7,687 bases of DNA from Gammaproteobacteria bacterium (GCA_027297825.1 JAPUHH010000157.1:1-7687); one strand, 5' to 3'. Numbered from the stretch's first letter, positions 1-7,095 are shown. Numbers and translations are program-made. The notes: generated by a model not told the origin, from the letters alone.

Positions 1-867
1 TTCCCAAAAATCGTCTAACCGCTCTCTTGTTTTATCTGACATACCCAGCATTCTGCCTTGGTTACCGATAAATAATCCAGCTACGACTATCGCGATTGGG
101 GCAGATACATGCATCACTTCCGCTGATGCATAACCTCCAGAGACTAACGCTAAGCTGATAAGGGCTTCCACTTGATAATTATCCACCCCACTTAACATGA
201 GAAATCCAACAAAACCTAAGCCAAGGCCAAAAAATACACCACCCAATAATTCAAGTGCAAACAGACCCACTATATGCGAAGCGGTCATATCATCGCCACC
301 CGTTGCAATGCCTAGTAAAACGAGGAACACAACCACCCCAATACCATCATTAAATAATGATTCTCCGGCTATTTTAGTTTCTAGTGTTTTCGGTGCTCCA
401 GCAACTTTAAGTATCCCCATCACGGCAATTGGATCAGTAGGAGAAATAAGCGCACCAAAAACCAAACAGTATGTGTATGCAATGGGTATACTGAGCCATT
501 GCAATATGTAATAAATAGCGGTACCAATAATAAAAGTAGAAATGATCACACCAAACGTTGCAAGTATGGCAATCACCCATTTCTGTTCTTTTAAATCATT
601 AATGTTGACATGCAATGCACCCGCAAATAGCAAAAAACTTAACATGCCATGCAACAATGCTTGATTAAAATCGATACTATTGACGATCTTTATTGCATGA
701 TCGTCTATAGTGAAACCCAGCTTTCCGAATGCAATCAACGCTAAAGACAAAACCAAACTCAACAACATAATGCCTATTGTGGTTGGTAGCTTTATATATC
801 GATAATTTATATATGCAAAAATAGCTGCGAAACTTAATAAAAGAGAAGAGATTTGAAATAAAGTCAT
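1..867 (-). CDS. CPA1/NhaP-family cation:proton antiporter (partial, C-terminus cut by window edge)
   Basis: An integral inner-membrane exchanger of Na+ or K+ for H+. The frame is open from an ATG at 865-867 down to base 1, giving 289 residues with no stop, so the C-terminal part lies outside the window. The protein is a chain of hydrophobic helices. It carries the CPA1 signature SPTDPIAV at about residues 142-149 and the GESLFNDG motif at about 168-175, whose Asp is the expected ion-binding residue. A further conserved helix ends in LFIGN near residue 269. Family assignment is firm from these motifs; ion preference cannot be read from them. The start has only a weak ribosome-binding site (a purine patch AAGAAA close to the ATG). 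The gene lies 47 nt after the RimK-like ligase on the same strand, with no terminator visible between, so it may be the last gene of the H4MPT operon. Confidence 0.9.
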   Translation of the reverse strand, partial: MTLFQISSLLLSFAAIFAYINYRYIKLPTTIGIMLLSLVLSLALIAFGKLGFTIDDHAIKIVNSIDFNQALLHGMLSFLLFAGALHVNINDLKEQKWVIAILATFGVIISTFIIGTAIYYILQWLSIPIAYTYCLVFGALISPTDPIAVMGILKVAGAPKTLETKIAGESLFNDGIGVVVFLVLLGIATGGDDMTASHIVGLFALELLGGVFFGLGLGFVGFLMLSGVDNYQVEALISLALVSGGYASAEVMHVSAPIAIVVAGLFIGNQGRMLGMSDKTRERLDDFWE

Positions 868-914
868 ATTTCTTGTATTTGGTAGAGTGAAACTATATGC
901 ATTTTATTGTTTAA

Positions 915-1829
915 TTAACTTGCGATATCGACATTAGATTGTTCATGCAAGCAATATATAAAATGTTCAACAAGCTGATCAGCTACGATAATCTTATTAA
1001 CGCTCTGCAAACCCTTCCACGCAGGAATACTGTTTACTTCTGTTACCCAGATTTTACCCTCAGGATCACACATAATATCCACACCGCCATAAAACATATC
1101 GACTGCTTTCACCGCTTCTTTAGCATTTTTAGCAAACTGCTCATCTATTACGGCCGGATAACAGGCCCCACCATTTGCGACATTGCTAATCCAGTCGCTG
1201 CTTTCCCTTCTCATAGTGGCAATCACTTGATCTCCAATAACAAATAATCGCCAGTCATGCGCTGCATTTGTGCCGGTTTCAATGAATCGCTGTAAGTAAT
1301 ATATTTTGTTATAAACCGTAAAATCAGTAATATCATCTGGCTTGGTGATTAATTGAAGATTTTTACCTTGAGAACCAAAAATTGGTTTTGCTACAACTTT
1401 ATAACCAAGGTTTAATTGTTTACGGATAAATGAGTATGCTCGATGAACATCGTTGCCAACCCATGTGGGTGGAGTAGGAATACCGGCTTGGTCCAACAAA
1501 AAACTGGTCATGCCTTTATCTACGCTGCGCTCAATCGCACGCGCATCATTATAAACAAAGATGTTTAATTCTCGCAGCGCATGTAAAACATCTAAATAAA
1601 ACACCACCTCTTCCAAAGAACCACCCGGCACACCACGTACAAATACACCATCCGGCATGTGTTCTTCAAAACCAGGGATCAATAGACCATTACCACCTGT
1701 GCCAATTTCAAAGCGACAATCAGTTAGCGAAACATTAGTGCATTGATAACCTTTTTGGGTAAAGGCATCATGCAACACAGCACCGTGCCAACCCGGATCA
1801 TCCGTAAATATTGCAATGTGTTGTGTCAT
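915..1829 (-). CDS. RimK-like ATP-grasp ligase of the H4MPT/methylofuran gene set
   Basis: A 304-residue cytoplasmic ATP-grasp enzyme that would activate a carboxylate as acyl phosphate and join it to an amine, in RimK-type cases using glutamate. An N-terminal domain starts MTQHIAIFTDDPGWHG. The ATP-grasp fold follows, with VVAKPIFGSQGKN at about 145-157 (K148 and the glycine-rich loop), DWRLFVIGD at about 192-200, and the metal-binding stretch WVTEVNSIPAW at 261-271 (E264, N266). In methanogens, MptN/CofF-type relatives add glutamate to H4MPT or F420. In methylotrophic bacteria a RimK-like gene commonly sits beside mch, and the equivalent substrate there (dephospho-H4MPT or the polyglutamate tail of methylofuran) is unsettled. 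It starts 25 nt after the mch stop; the ATG has no strong Shine-Dalgarno sequence, which suggests coupling to mch translation. The family call is strong; the substrate is inference. Confidence 0.88.
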   Translation of the reverse strand: MTQHIAIFTDDPGWHGAVLHDAFTQKGYQCTNVSLTDCRFEIGTGGNGLLIPGFEEHMPDGVFVRGVPGGSLEEVVFYLDVLHALRELNIFVYNDARAIERSVDKGMTSFLLDQAGIPTPPTWVGNDVHRAYSFIRKQLNLGYKVVAKPIFGSQGKNLQLITKPDDITDFTVYNKIYYLQRFIETGTNAAHDWRLFVIGDQVIATMRRESSDWISNVANGGACYPAVIDEQFAKNAKEAVKAVDMFYGGVDIMCDPEGKIWVTEVNSIPAWKGLQSVNKIIVADQLVEHFIYCLHEQSNVDIAS

Positions 1830-1854
1830 TATTTAGAAAAGGCTCAAAAAAGTA

Positions 1855-2805
1855 CTAAGAAAATGATTTATTTAATAAATCAGGATCTAATTTTCCACCT
1901 CGAAATGTATTGCCACTCTCTATAGCCGTCACCATCACAAAAGCTGGACTAAACAGCATGGGATCCACTTTAAAAAAATCATATTCATAGTCTTTAAATA
2001 TTTGCGCAAACGGTTTGCCGTAATCACGCGATGTGCTAGAAGGCAATTCTTGCGCAAGCTTTTCTGCAGCCGCATCATCACCCCGTACAAATAGCTGTAC
2101 TTTACCTGCGAATAAGATGGCGTCATTCGTGCGCCCCATAGCTTTTACAAAATCAGGAATGGGCGGAGACAAAGGCGCACTGCCGGAACCATCTAAGATA
2201 TCGCCCAAAGGAAACCCGAGCTCGTGAGTTTTGTGCATGGCCACTTCTAAAACGCGAGAAACCACTTGCATATTTCCTGCAATCGATCTTGTGGGAGTTA
2301 AGATAAAAATCAACGCTGCAGGTGTAAGCTTGCAAGTTTCAGCAACCTTATCAATTAATTCAACAGGTGGCAGTTGATCGACCTCAAGCACAAATGTAGC
2401 GGTGTCACATTCATCTTTATAACCCAATTCTTCAAATAATGGCTCTTTAAGTGCGATGGCACGCCCCGGCCCTGAACCTAATGCATGGAACTTTTCATGC
2501 GATAAACTCCAGCCTGCGTACTGGCTGGCCAAACATGCCAACACAGGATGAGAAGCATGTACGTGCAATGAGAGCGGCCAATCATTTACAGCCGTCGTAT
2601 GATTTAGTGCAACCTTACCCAACCCTCCCATACAGATTTCACCAATAATCCTACCGGCTTCGAGTCCGCCTACACAATCTATACCAGCATCAATATAAGT
2701 AGCACCGTTGGAAAATTGTCCTACTTTGATCCTCAAAGCGTCACTCTTTGAGATGAGCTCATGCACTAACGGCTTTACTAATTCATTTACACTGATATTT
2801 GACAT
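1855..2805 (-). CDS. mch: Methenyltetrahydromethanopterin cyclohydrolase
   Basis: Hydrolyses methenyl-H4MPT to N5-formyl-H4MPT in the cytoplasm, the step after MtdB in formaldehyde oxidation. The 316-residue length matches the family. Recognisable conserved stretches in order are GLEAGRIIGEICMGGLG (47-63), ASHPVLACLASQYAGW (84-99), SGPGRA (111-116), AGNMQVVSRVLEVAMHK (176-192), GRTNDAILF (224-232), YGKPFAQIFKDY (262-273), and FFKVDPMLFSPA (277-288). The ATG at 2803-2805 is preceded by a purine-rich site, GGGAAAGAAG. The gene follows the first ATP-grasp gene after about 51 nt of AT-rich DNA without a convincing terminator, and the RimK-like gene follows 25 nt later, so it is an internal gene of the C1 operon. 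No missing residues or disruptions were seen. Confidence 0.96.
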   Translation of the reverse strand: MSNISVNELVKPLVHELISKSDALRIKVGQFSNGATYIDAGIDCVGGLEAGRIIGEICMGGLGKVALNHTTAVNDWPLSLHVHASHPVLACLASQYAGWSLSHEKFHALGSGPGRAIALKEPLFEELGYKDECDTATFVLEVDQLPPVELIDKVAETCKLTPAALIFILTPTRSIAGNMQVVSRVLEVAMHKTHELGFPLGDILDGSGSAPLSPPIPDFVKAMGRTNDAILFAGKVQLFVRGDDAAAEKLAQELPSSTSRDYGKPFAQIFKDYEYDFFKVDPMLFSPAFVMVTAIESGNTFRGGKLDPDLLNKSFS

Positions 2806-2856
2806 CTTCTTTCCCTATCTATTGATAATAATAATTTATTTATTTGCATTAGCTTA

Positions 2857-3954
2857 TCAATGCATTAATTTTCTAATTATGGTTTTTTTGCGAGTATGTA
2901 TCATCTCGCGTACTTGGGCTACATTTTTACCGCCCGCAAATACACTACAAACGGGCTCATATTTATGAATCACTTCTTCCTGATGTGGCCGATCTGCTGT
3001 CCATAATGGCCAGTCTAAACTGGCTGGCACTCGTATTAATTGAGGCGCATAAACAATGGCATGTGCGCGAAGAAGTTGTTTGCGCTGTGTAGCAGCAAGC
3101 TTAGCGCTCACACATGCTTCTACATGCTCCTTCATCAGATCACCTTGTTTAGTCTCATACAATTCATAGGTTGCAGGTATACGTGGATTGATCTCAAGCA
3201 CATAAATACCATCCCCTGACAAAATACAATCAATACTATTTAGACCGACTAATTTAAATTCACGAGCAAGCGCTGTTGCATAATTTATGGTTGTGTATCG
3301 TTGTTGCTCAGTAAGATCAACCGAGGTTATTGCGCCCGCATAAGCATAGGGCATGCTTTCTCCAAGCGTTTCACACCATAATGTGTTAAATCCTATTGGT
3401 TTTAATTCATCGCCATTAGCAAGGAATGTTAATGAAAAACTAACACCATCAATCTTTCTCTGAAAATAAATACTTTTCCCTGAAGTTTCATCTTCTACAT
3501 AAACACAAATTCCTGTGCCACCTGAGCTGATCGTATGTTTTACTAACCAGGAATCTGTAGGATCTTGAATGGACTCATAGCTTACTTCAGGATGCGGAAT
3601 TGCATTTTGATCTAAAGCAGAGAAAAAGACTTTAGGATCTTTACACTGTCGAAGCGTCTGACTTGAATTACCAACCACCTTGCCTATCGGTAGGGAGTCG
3701 AGTAAATCTGGATTACACTCTAAAACTGCATCATATAATAGCCCTTCAAACGCATATTTGCTTTGCAAGCTTGCAACAGCATGCATAACTTTTCTAGTGC
3801 TTAGGCCAATATTCGCACGTGCTACTTTTTTGCAAACTTCAGCAGCAGCATATGTATCCAGATCTGCAAAGCCATCTATTACAGCAACAGTGCTACCACT
3901 CGCCTTAAGCCCTTGAGCGATAGCCCTGCCCGATGTCGCAACAACAAGATAAAT
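2857..3954 (-). CDS. ATP-grasp ligase of the H4MPT operon, apparent ATT start
   Basis: A predicted cytoplasmic ATP-dependent carboxylate ligase (ATP-grasp_3-like, of the kind found near mtdB/mch in methylotrophs), presumably building H4MPT or methylofuran; substrate unknown. The first ATG in frame (3784-3786) would give 309 residues but removes a plausible N-terminal domain. The frame is open upstream to a TAA at 3967-3969 and reads YLVVATSGRAIAQGLKASG, a good Rossmann-like start. No ATG, GTG or TTG lies in that extension. An ATT at 3952-3954 sits 7 nt after AAGGA and 4 nt after the mtdB stop, giving 365 residues. Motifs numbered from the ATT are LVKHTISSGGTGI (137-149, K139), VLEINPRIPATYEL (252-265, E254 and N256), and a C-terminal region with DWPLW and SVFAGG. 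The extension is firmly coding-like; ATT as the actual initiator is inference. Confidence 0.85.
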   Translation of the reverse strand: MYLVVATSGRAIAQGLKASGSTVAVIDGFADLDTYAAAEVCKKVARANIGLSTRKVMHAVASLQSKYAFEGLLYDAVLECNPDLLDSLPIGKVVGNSSQTLRQCKDPKVFFSALDQNAIPHPEVSYESIQDPTDSWLVKHTISSGGTGICVYVEDETSGKSIYFQRKIDGVSFSLTFLANGDELKPIGFNTLWCETLGESMPYAYAGAITSVDLTEQQRYTTINYATALAREFKLVGLNSIDCILSGDGIYVLEINPRIPATYELYETKQGDLMKEHVEACVSAKLAATQRKQLLRAHAIVYAPQLIRVPASLDWPLWTADRPHQEEVIHKYEPVCSVFAGGKNVAQVREMIHTRKKTIIRKLMH

Positions 3955-3958
3955 ACGT

Positions 3959-4861
3959 TTATCCTTTTACGATCTCCCTAGCTATTTCAAACGCACGTTC
4001 GAAATGGAGGTAAATAGGTTTATCAGAATCACGCATTTCTTGTAATAGTCTATGCTGGGTTTGATATTTCACATTTCCAATTGCAAGCGCACCTATACCT
4101 ACCGCTCCACTCTTTGAGCCTGCGATAGGCTCGCAATTACCCATTAAATCCAGACCCGCAATACCTGAAGGCGGCACCGCATTAACATCTGCGGCAACTT
4201 TTAATCTGCCTGATGTTTCGATATGTTTTTCTTTAATGACTTGCACACCTGCTGCTGCTGCTGCAAATATAACATCTGCCATATGCACCACATCATCAAT
4301 CATATCGTTGGCTTCACCTTGAATTCCGATCATATCTGCCCCGTATTCGCTATTACATAATGCGGCTACGCGTTGCGACTTATCTTTTGCACGCCCCATT
4401 ATTTTTACTTCAGCACCAGCTTTAGCAGCAAGTACAGCTGCGGTAGATCCTACCGGGCCGGTTCCACCCATCACAATGACACACTTACCTGTTAAATCAG
4501 TATCAAATTTATCTTTCAATGCTTGCTCTGCACACGCCACCATCCCAGCAGCGGTAGTAAATGCACCACTTGGATCCGCAAAACAAGACACTTCAAATGG
4601 CGGCACCATCGCTTCTTGACAGTTTTCCATCATATCCATTGCTAAATACATTTCACGCCCACCTAAAAATATACCCGTACGTTTCACTCCAGTTGGACCA
4701 CGTGAAAAAATTGCATCTTGAACCAATGCTTGCACTTCATCTTTCTCTACATTGGTATAGCCCACTGTATTGTCCCAACCGGCATCTAATGCCATATTTA
4801 CGTCAAATGGACTTAAATTTTTTGTCGGGGTGATCATATGAAGAATATATGGTTTTTCCAT
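3959..4861 (-). CDS. mtdB: NAD(P)-dependent methylenetetrahydromethanopterin dehydrogenase
   Basis: Oxidises methylene-H4MPT to methenyl-H4MPT with NAD+ or NADP+ in the cytoplasm, the first redox step after formaldehyde condenses with H4MPT. The N-terminal half has the typical LHMITPTKNLSPFDVNMA (7-24), QDAIFSRGP (48-56), FLGGRE (65-70), and MVPPFEVSCFADPSGAFTTAA (85-105, described in parts) regions. The C-terminal half has the dinucleotide loop GGTGPVG (132-138). The arginine in KIMGRAKDK at the end of the second strand is compatible with NADP+ use, which is inference. An upstream TTG at 4877-4879 could add six residues (MQESKK), but the ATG at 4859-4861 has AAGAGAG about 7 nt upstream and gives the expected N-terminus, so 300 residues are preferred. 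It lies 78 nt after the RFAP synthase gene, and the next gene begins 4 nt after its TAA. Confidence 0.96.
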   Translation of the reverse strand: MEKPYILHMITPTKNLSPFDVNMALDAGWDNTVGYTNVEKDEVQALVQDAIFSRGPTGVKRTGIFLGGREMYLAMDMMENCQEAMVPPFEVSCFADPSGAFTTAAGMVACAEQALKDKFDTDLTGKCVIVMGGTGPVGSTAAVLAAKAGAEVKIMGRAKDKSQRVAALCNSEYGADMIGIQGEANDMIDDVVHMADVIFAAAAAGVQVIKEKHIETSGRLKVAADVNAVPPSGIAGLDLMGNCEPIAGSKSGAVGIGALAIGNVKYQTQHRLLQEMRDSDKPIYLHFERAFEIAREIVKG

Positions 4862-4939
4862 TTTTTTACTCTCTTGCAATAAATGATTAACAAATAAAAA
4901 CTAAACACAGCTTACCTTGTGTGCTTCTTAGTGTTAGCT

Positions 4940-5929
4940 TTAAGACTTTACGACTTTAGACAAAGAAACAATATCTTGTTGTTGAATCACTGCCCCTGTG
5001 TTTCTACCAGATACAATTTTAAATTGTAGATCTTGATTATTAGTAAACTTTGTTTGCAGCTTTCGCAATAGCGTGTGAGCTTGAGTCTCACTATCAACAA
5101 ACGCAAATCCGGTTGGGCCCCATGAGCTTTGCCCTACACCTTGAATCCCTAAAGATTCAAGATATCCAATCGCCTCACCGACAGAGGGGCTAGTATAACG
5201 TCCTCCTTGAGCAGACGCGAAAAATTCTCCCAAGCAACTTTGCAATTTAAATATACCCTGATTAAATACTTCAATGTTCTTTTCACTGACAGCGGGCAAA
5301 ATTTGCATCATGACGAGTCGACACAAGTAAGCCGAAGTTTGTGAAGAAAATGAAGGCAAAGCAGAAAAGGAGGCACGCTCATCATTCCCATGCAAGCCTC
5401 GGTGGTTTGCATCAAATACCAGTAGCGCACGCCAATTAGAGGGAAAATGCAACCGCGAGACAATCGGAGGAACCATACTTTGGAGATCTCTCCCCGCATC
5501 AACCAAAAAACCACCCTGATCAAATGCTCCTATACCGATTCCAGATCTAGCGCCACGGTTGAGCATCGCAGCGATTTCCGCGCTACTACACTCTAATTTA
5601 TTCAGTTTGCAGATGGCCGTGCCTACCGCTAACGCCAGCTGAGTTCCTGAACCCAATCCTGAGTGATCCAAAATCTGTTCAACAACCTCAATTTGACAAC
5701 CTCCTGCAAGCCCTTTACGCGCAAAAAACTTTTCAGCACATTTTTGCACACGTCCAGATGGATCACCGAGAACATGAATATGATCTGCAGGCTTAGCGAT
5801 GATTTTGGTCGCAATGCCGTTAAGTGCAAGCCCAAGACTGCCGAAGCGTCTGCCTAAGCTCCCCTCTAGATCCAGAAATCCCAAATGCAAACGAGCGGGT
5901 GCTTCTATATATATAGGTGAAGGTTCCAT
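4940..5929 (-). CDS. mptG: Beta-ribofuranosylaminobenzene 5'-phosphate (RFAP) synthase
   Basis: Condenses 4-aminobenzoate (or 4-hydroxybenzoate in archaea) with PRPP, releasing CO2 and pyrophosphate, to form beta-RFAP-type intermediates. This is the committed step of H4MPT synthesis. The 329-residue protein has the GHMP-like fold of this family. The N-terminal APARLHLGFLDLEG is at 10-23, the glycine-rich loop HSGLGSGTQLALA at 89-101, RSGIGIGAFDQGGFLVD at 128-144, and GVGQSSWGPTGFAF at 264-277. The start at the ATG 5927-5929 fits the family N-terminus. Its Shine-Dalgarno is weak (TTAGG only 3 nt away), and the frame is open upstream to a TGA without another standard start. It is the first gene of the operon, just after a terminator that isolates it from the genes above. 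The symbol mptG follows the archaeal name; methylotroph papers use an orf number. Confidence 0.93.
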   Translation of the reverse strand: MEPSPIYIEAPARLHLGFLDLEGSLGRRFGSLGLALNGIATKIIAKPADHIHVLGDPSGRVQKCAEKFFARKGLAGGCQIEVVEQILDHSGLGSGTQLALAVGTAICKLNKLECSSAEIAAMLNRGARSGIGIGAFDQGGFLVDAGRDLQSMVPPIVSRLHFPSNWRALLVFDANHRGLHGNDERASFSALPSFSSQTSAYLCRLVMMQILPAVSEKNIEVFNQGIFKLQSCLGEFFASAQGGRYTSPSVGEAIGYLESLGIQGVGQSSWGPTGFAFVDSETQAHTLLRKLQTKFTNNQDLQFKIVSGRNTGAVIQQQDIVSLSKVVKS

Positions 5930-5971
5930 GCGCCTAATTCTAATTGATTTAGGCAGCTTTGCTCTAGGATT

Positions 5972-6000
5972 ATTATCAATAAACCATGAAGAAGAATGAA
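5972..6000 (-). promoter_or_regulatory. Possible sigma70 promoter for the H4MPT operon (weak)
   Basis: The promoter must lie in the 88 nt between the terminator T-tract at 6018 and the RFAP synthase start at 5929, unless the operon depends on readthrough. The best match is a -10-like GATAAT (plus-strand 5972-5977) with a poor -35-like TTCATT (5995-6000) at 17 bp spacing. It would give a leader of about 35 nt. The -10 matches consensus at 5 of 6 positions, the -35 at only 3 of 6, so an activator or a different site is possible. Confidence 0.28.
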
Positions 6001-6017
6001 ATATATTCCATCCTCAT

Positions 6018-6046
6018 AAAAAAAGCGGTGTATTCAACACCGCTTT
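6018..6046 (-). terminator. Rho-independent terminator after the His-rich gene
   Basis: Read on the minus strand, a perfect 10-bp stem AAAGCGGTGT / ACACCGCTTT encloses a 5-nt loop (TGAAT) and runs into a tract of seven T. It sits 24 nt after the stop of the 6071-6586 gene, so it ends that unit and separates it from the H4MPT operon. On the plus strand the stem is followed by only three T, so it is much weaker in that direction. Confidence 0.9.
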
Positions 6047-6070
6047 AGTACATAAGAATTAATATTGCGA

Positions 6071-6586
6071 CTATCGTTGCGATATATGTCGTTGACGCTC
6101 TCCGCGTCGAATGGAACCCCTTCCTTTGCGTTGTCTACCTGGATTCATCCGGTCGTGTTGCCGATCGGACCTCATCCAACCTCCACGATCATCTAGCCTA
6201 ACGCGATCCATGTGTTGATGATCTCTAGATCGATCACGCTCTAATCGATGAATTCCATAACGACGATCATCATTACCATGCCGATATGCATGCCTATTAT
6301 CACGATAAGAGCGATGACGTCTATCGTATCGATGTCCATCGTGACCTACATAACGGCGAGCATATTTATGATGGCGTTGATTCTGTTTGTAAGCATGCTT
6401 ATCGCAACCATGTCCTCGATGATATTGATAGCGACCAGAATGTTGATCGTTATATACGCGATGTTTATCGTAATGCCGCGCATAATGATCATAATCATGC
6501 CTGCAATCTCTTGCTTGTGCCTGCGCACTCATTACCAAAGCAAGTAGACCCATAGCGATGGGCAAAATTATTGCTAATTTTCCCAT
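6071..6586 (-). CDS. Secreted His/Arg/Asp/Tyr-rich protein, function unknown
   Basis: A 171-residue protein of no family that I recognise. Residues 1-25 look like a Sec signal peptide: a K3, a hydrophobic run LAIILPIAMGLLALVM, then SAQAQA with an AXA-type cleavage site before R26. The mature part is low-complexity and very polar, with 20 His, about a quarter Arg, and many Tyr and Asp. It has many H-x-Y and H-D-x-H type pairs and just two Cys (C28, C61) that could form a disulfide. After about residue 115 it becomes mostly Arg-rich with fewer His and Tyr. Composition suggests periplasmic or surface binding of divalent metals or polyanions, which is inference. The ATG is preceded by AAAGGATAAGG, a good ribosome-binding site. 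It lies 50 nt after a similar His-rich gene, probably in the same transcript, and ends at the terminator at 6018-6046. Confidence 0.75.
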   Translation of the reverse strand: MGKLAIILPIAMGLLALVMSAQAQARDCRHDYDHYARHYDKHRVYNDQHSGRYQYHRGHGCDKHAYKQNQRHHKYARRYVGHDGHRYDRRHRSYRDNRHAYRHGNDDRRYGIHRLERDRSRDHQHMDRVRLDDRGGWMRSDRQHDRMNPGRQRKGRGSIRRGERQRHISQR

Positions 6587-6636
6587 AGCCTTATCCTTTG
6601 CTTAATTAAATGTGCATATTACAAAGCAGAACGCAT

Positions 6637-7011
6637 TTAATGACGTCCGCGGCCACCACCACCGTAACCATAATGCTTTCTATTGTGATGACCATATCCT
6701 CGCCCATGACCGCGTCCGTATCCATAATACTGCGGCCTATGATGAGAATTCTGTCTATAATGCAGACGTCCATGACCACGATACCCATTGTTATAATGAT
6801 GGCGTCGTCGAGGCTGATAGTAATGATGACGTTCTACATAGCGAGGTTGGTAATAATCTCTACCATGGTCGCTATACCCAATGAAAATATTCCAAGGGTA
6901 ATCTTGGTATCCAACACTACCATACACCCTGCCTTCCGCATGAGACGGAGATGACAACATGAACACAGCTATCACCGCTAATATAGGCCCAACAAGTTTC
7001 CACTTGTCCAT
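6637..7011 (-). CDS. Secreted Gly/His/Tyr/Arg-rich small protein, function unknown
   Basis: A 124-residue protein starting at the ATG 7009-7011. I chose this start because AAGGAGA lies about 6 nt upstream. A longer in-frame start at 7083 falls inside the -35 box of the likely promoter and would add a poorly suited N-terminus. Residues 1-25 form a signal peptide: MDKWK, a hydrophobic core, then SHA at 23-25 before E26. The mature chain has a short ordered-looking part (GRVYGSVGYQDYPWNIFIGY), then low complexity with 14 His, a YYQPR motif occurring twice, and a GYGRGHGRGYGHH-like tail ending in RGRH. There is no Cys in the mature part. It is not recognised as a named family. It resembles its downstream neighbour only in composition. 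Metal binding or an adhesive or structural envelope role is possible from composition alone. Confidence 0.75.
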   Translation of the reverse strand: MDKWKLVGPILAVIAVFMLSSPSHAEGRVYGSVGYQDYPWNIFIGYSDHGRDYYQPRYVERHHYYQPRRRHHYNNGYRGHGRLHYRQNSHHRPQYYGYGRGHGRGYGHHNRKHYGYGGGGRGRH

Positions 7012-7054
7012 CACTATTCTCCTTATTTTGGTAGATAACAGTATGACCAAGTAA

Positions 7055-7083
7055 ATTAGAGTAAAGTCGCATAAAATGTGCAA
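7055..7083 (-). promoter_or_regulatory. Sigma70-type promoter for the His-rich gene pair
   Basis: On the minus strand, TTGCAC (7078-7083) and TCTAAT (7055-7060) are separated by exactly 17 bp, matching the -35 and -10 consensus at 4/6 and 5/6. Transcription would begin near 7048, giving a leader of about 37 nt before the ATG at 7011 and including its strong AAGGAGA site. The position supports the shorter start for the downstream gene. Confidence 0.6.
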
Positions 7084-7095
7084 ACAATTAGGAAC

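Noticed and set aside
197..511. Plus-strand open frame of 104 codons
   Set aside because: It lies wholly within the antiporter gene on the other strand, which carries clear CPA1 motifs; the plus-strand product is low-complexity Pro/Thr/Ser-rich.
4862..4879. TTG start adding six residues to MtdB
   Set aside because: The ATG at 4861 has a fitting AAGAGAG site and matches the usual MtdB N-terminus; the extra residues (MQESKK) come from that ribosome-binding region.
4905..4922. Small hairpin (ACACA/TGTGT, 8-nt loop) followed by a T-rich stretch between RFAP synthase and mtdB
   Set aside because: A 5-bp A/T-containing stem with a broken T-tract is too weak to call a terminator; at most it is an RNA-processing site within the operon.
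5928..5999. Plus-strand small frame (23 residues, starting MRLILIDLGSF) whose ATG overlaps the RFAP synthase ATG divergently
   Set aside because: It has a passable ribosome-binding site (GAAGG), but that lies inside the opposite gene and the peptide is short and unrecognised. No plus-strand promoter or terminator supports it, so chance is the simpler reading.
6150..6260. Dense GATC/ATCG motifs
   Set aside because: They are explained by the Asp/Arg/His codon bias of the minus-strand gene; there is no regular spacing or sign of an origin-like region.
6248..6555. Two overlapping plus-strand open frames opposite the His-rich gene
   Set aside because: They are antisense shadows of a compositionally biased gene: CAT/CGN-rich codons on one strand read as ATG/ATN-rich strings on the other. 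The minus-strand frame has the signal peptide, ribosome-binding site and terminator.
6610..6954. Plus-strand open frames of 90 and 114 codons
   Set aside because: Same antisense effect opposite the Gly/His/Tyr-rich gene; products are Met/Ile/Thr-rich strings with no sensible fold.
7012..7083. Longer start for the Gly/His-rich secreted protein
   Set aside because: The upstream ATG overlaps the likely -35 box, and the 7011 ATG has a strong AAGGAGA site and gives a clean signal peptide.
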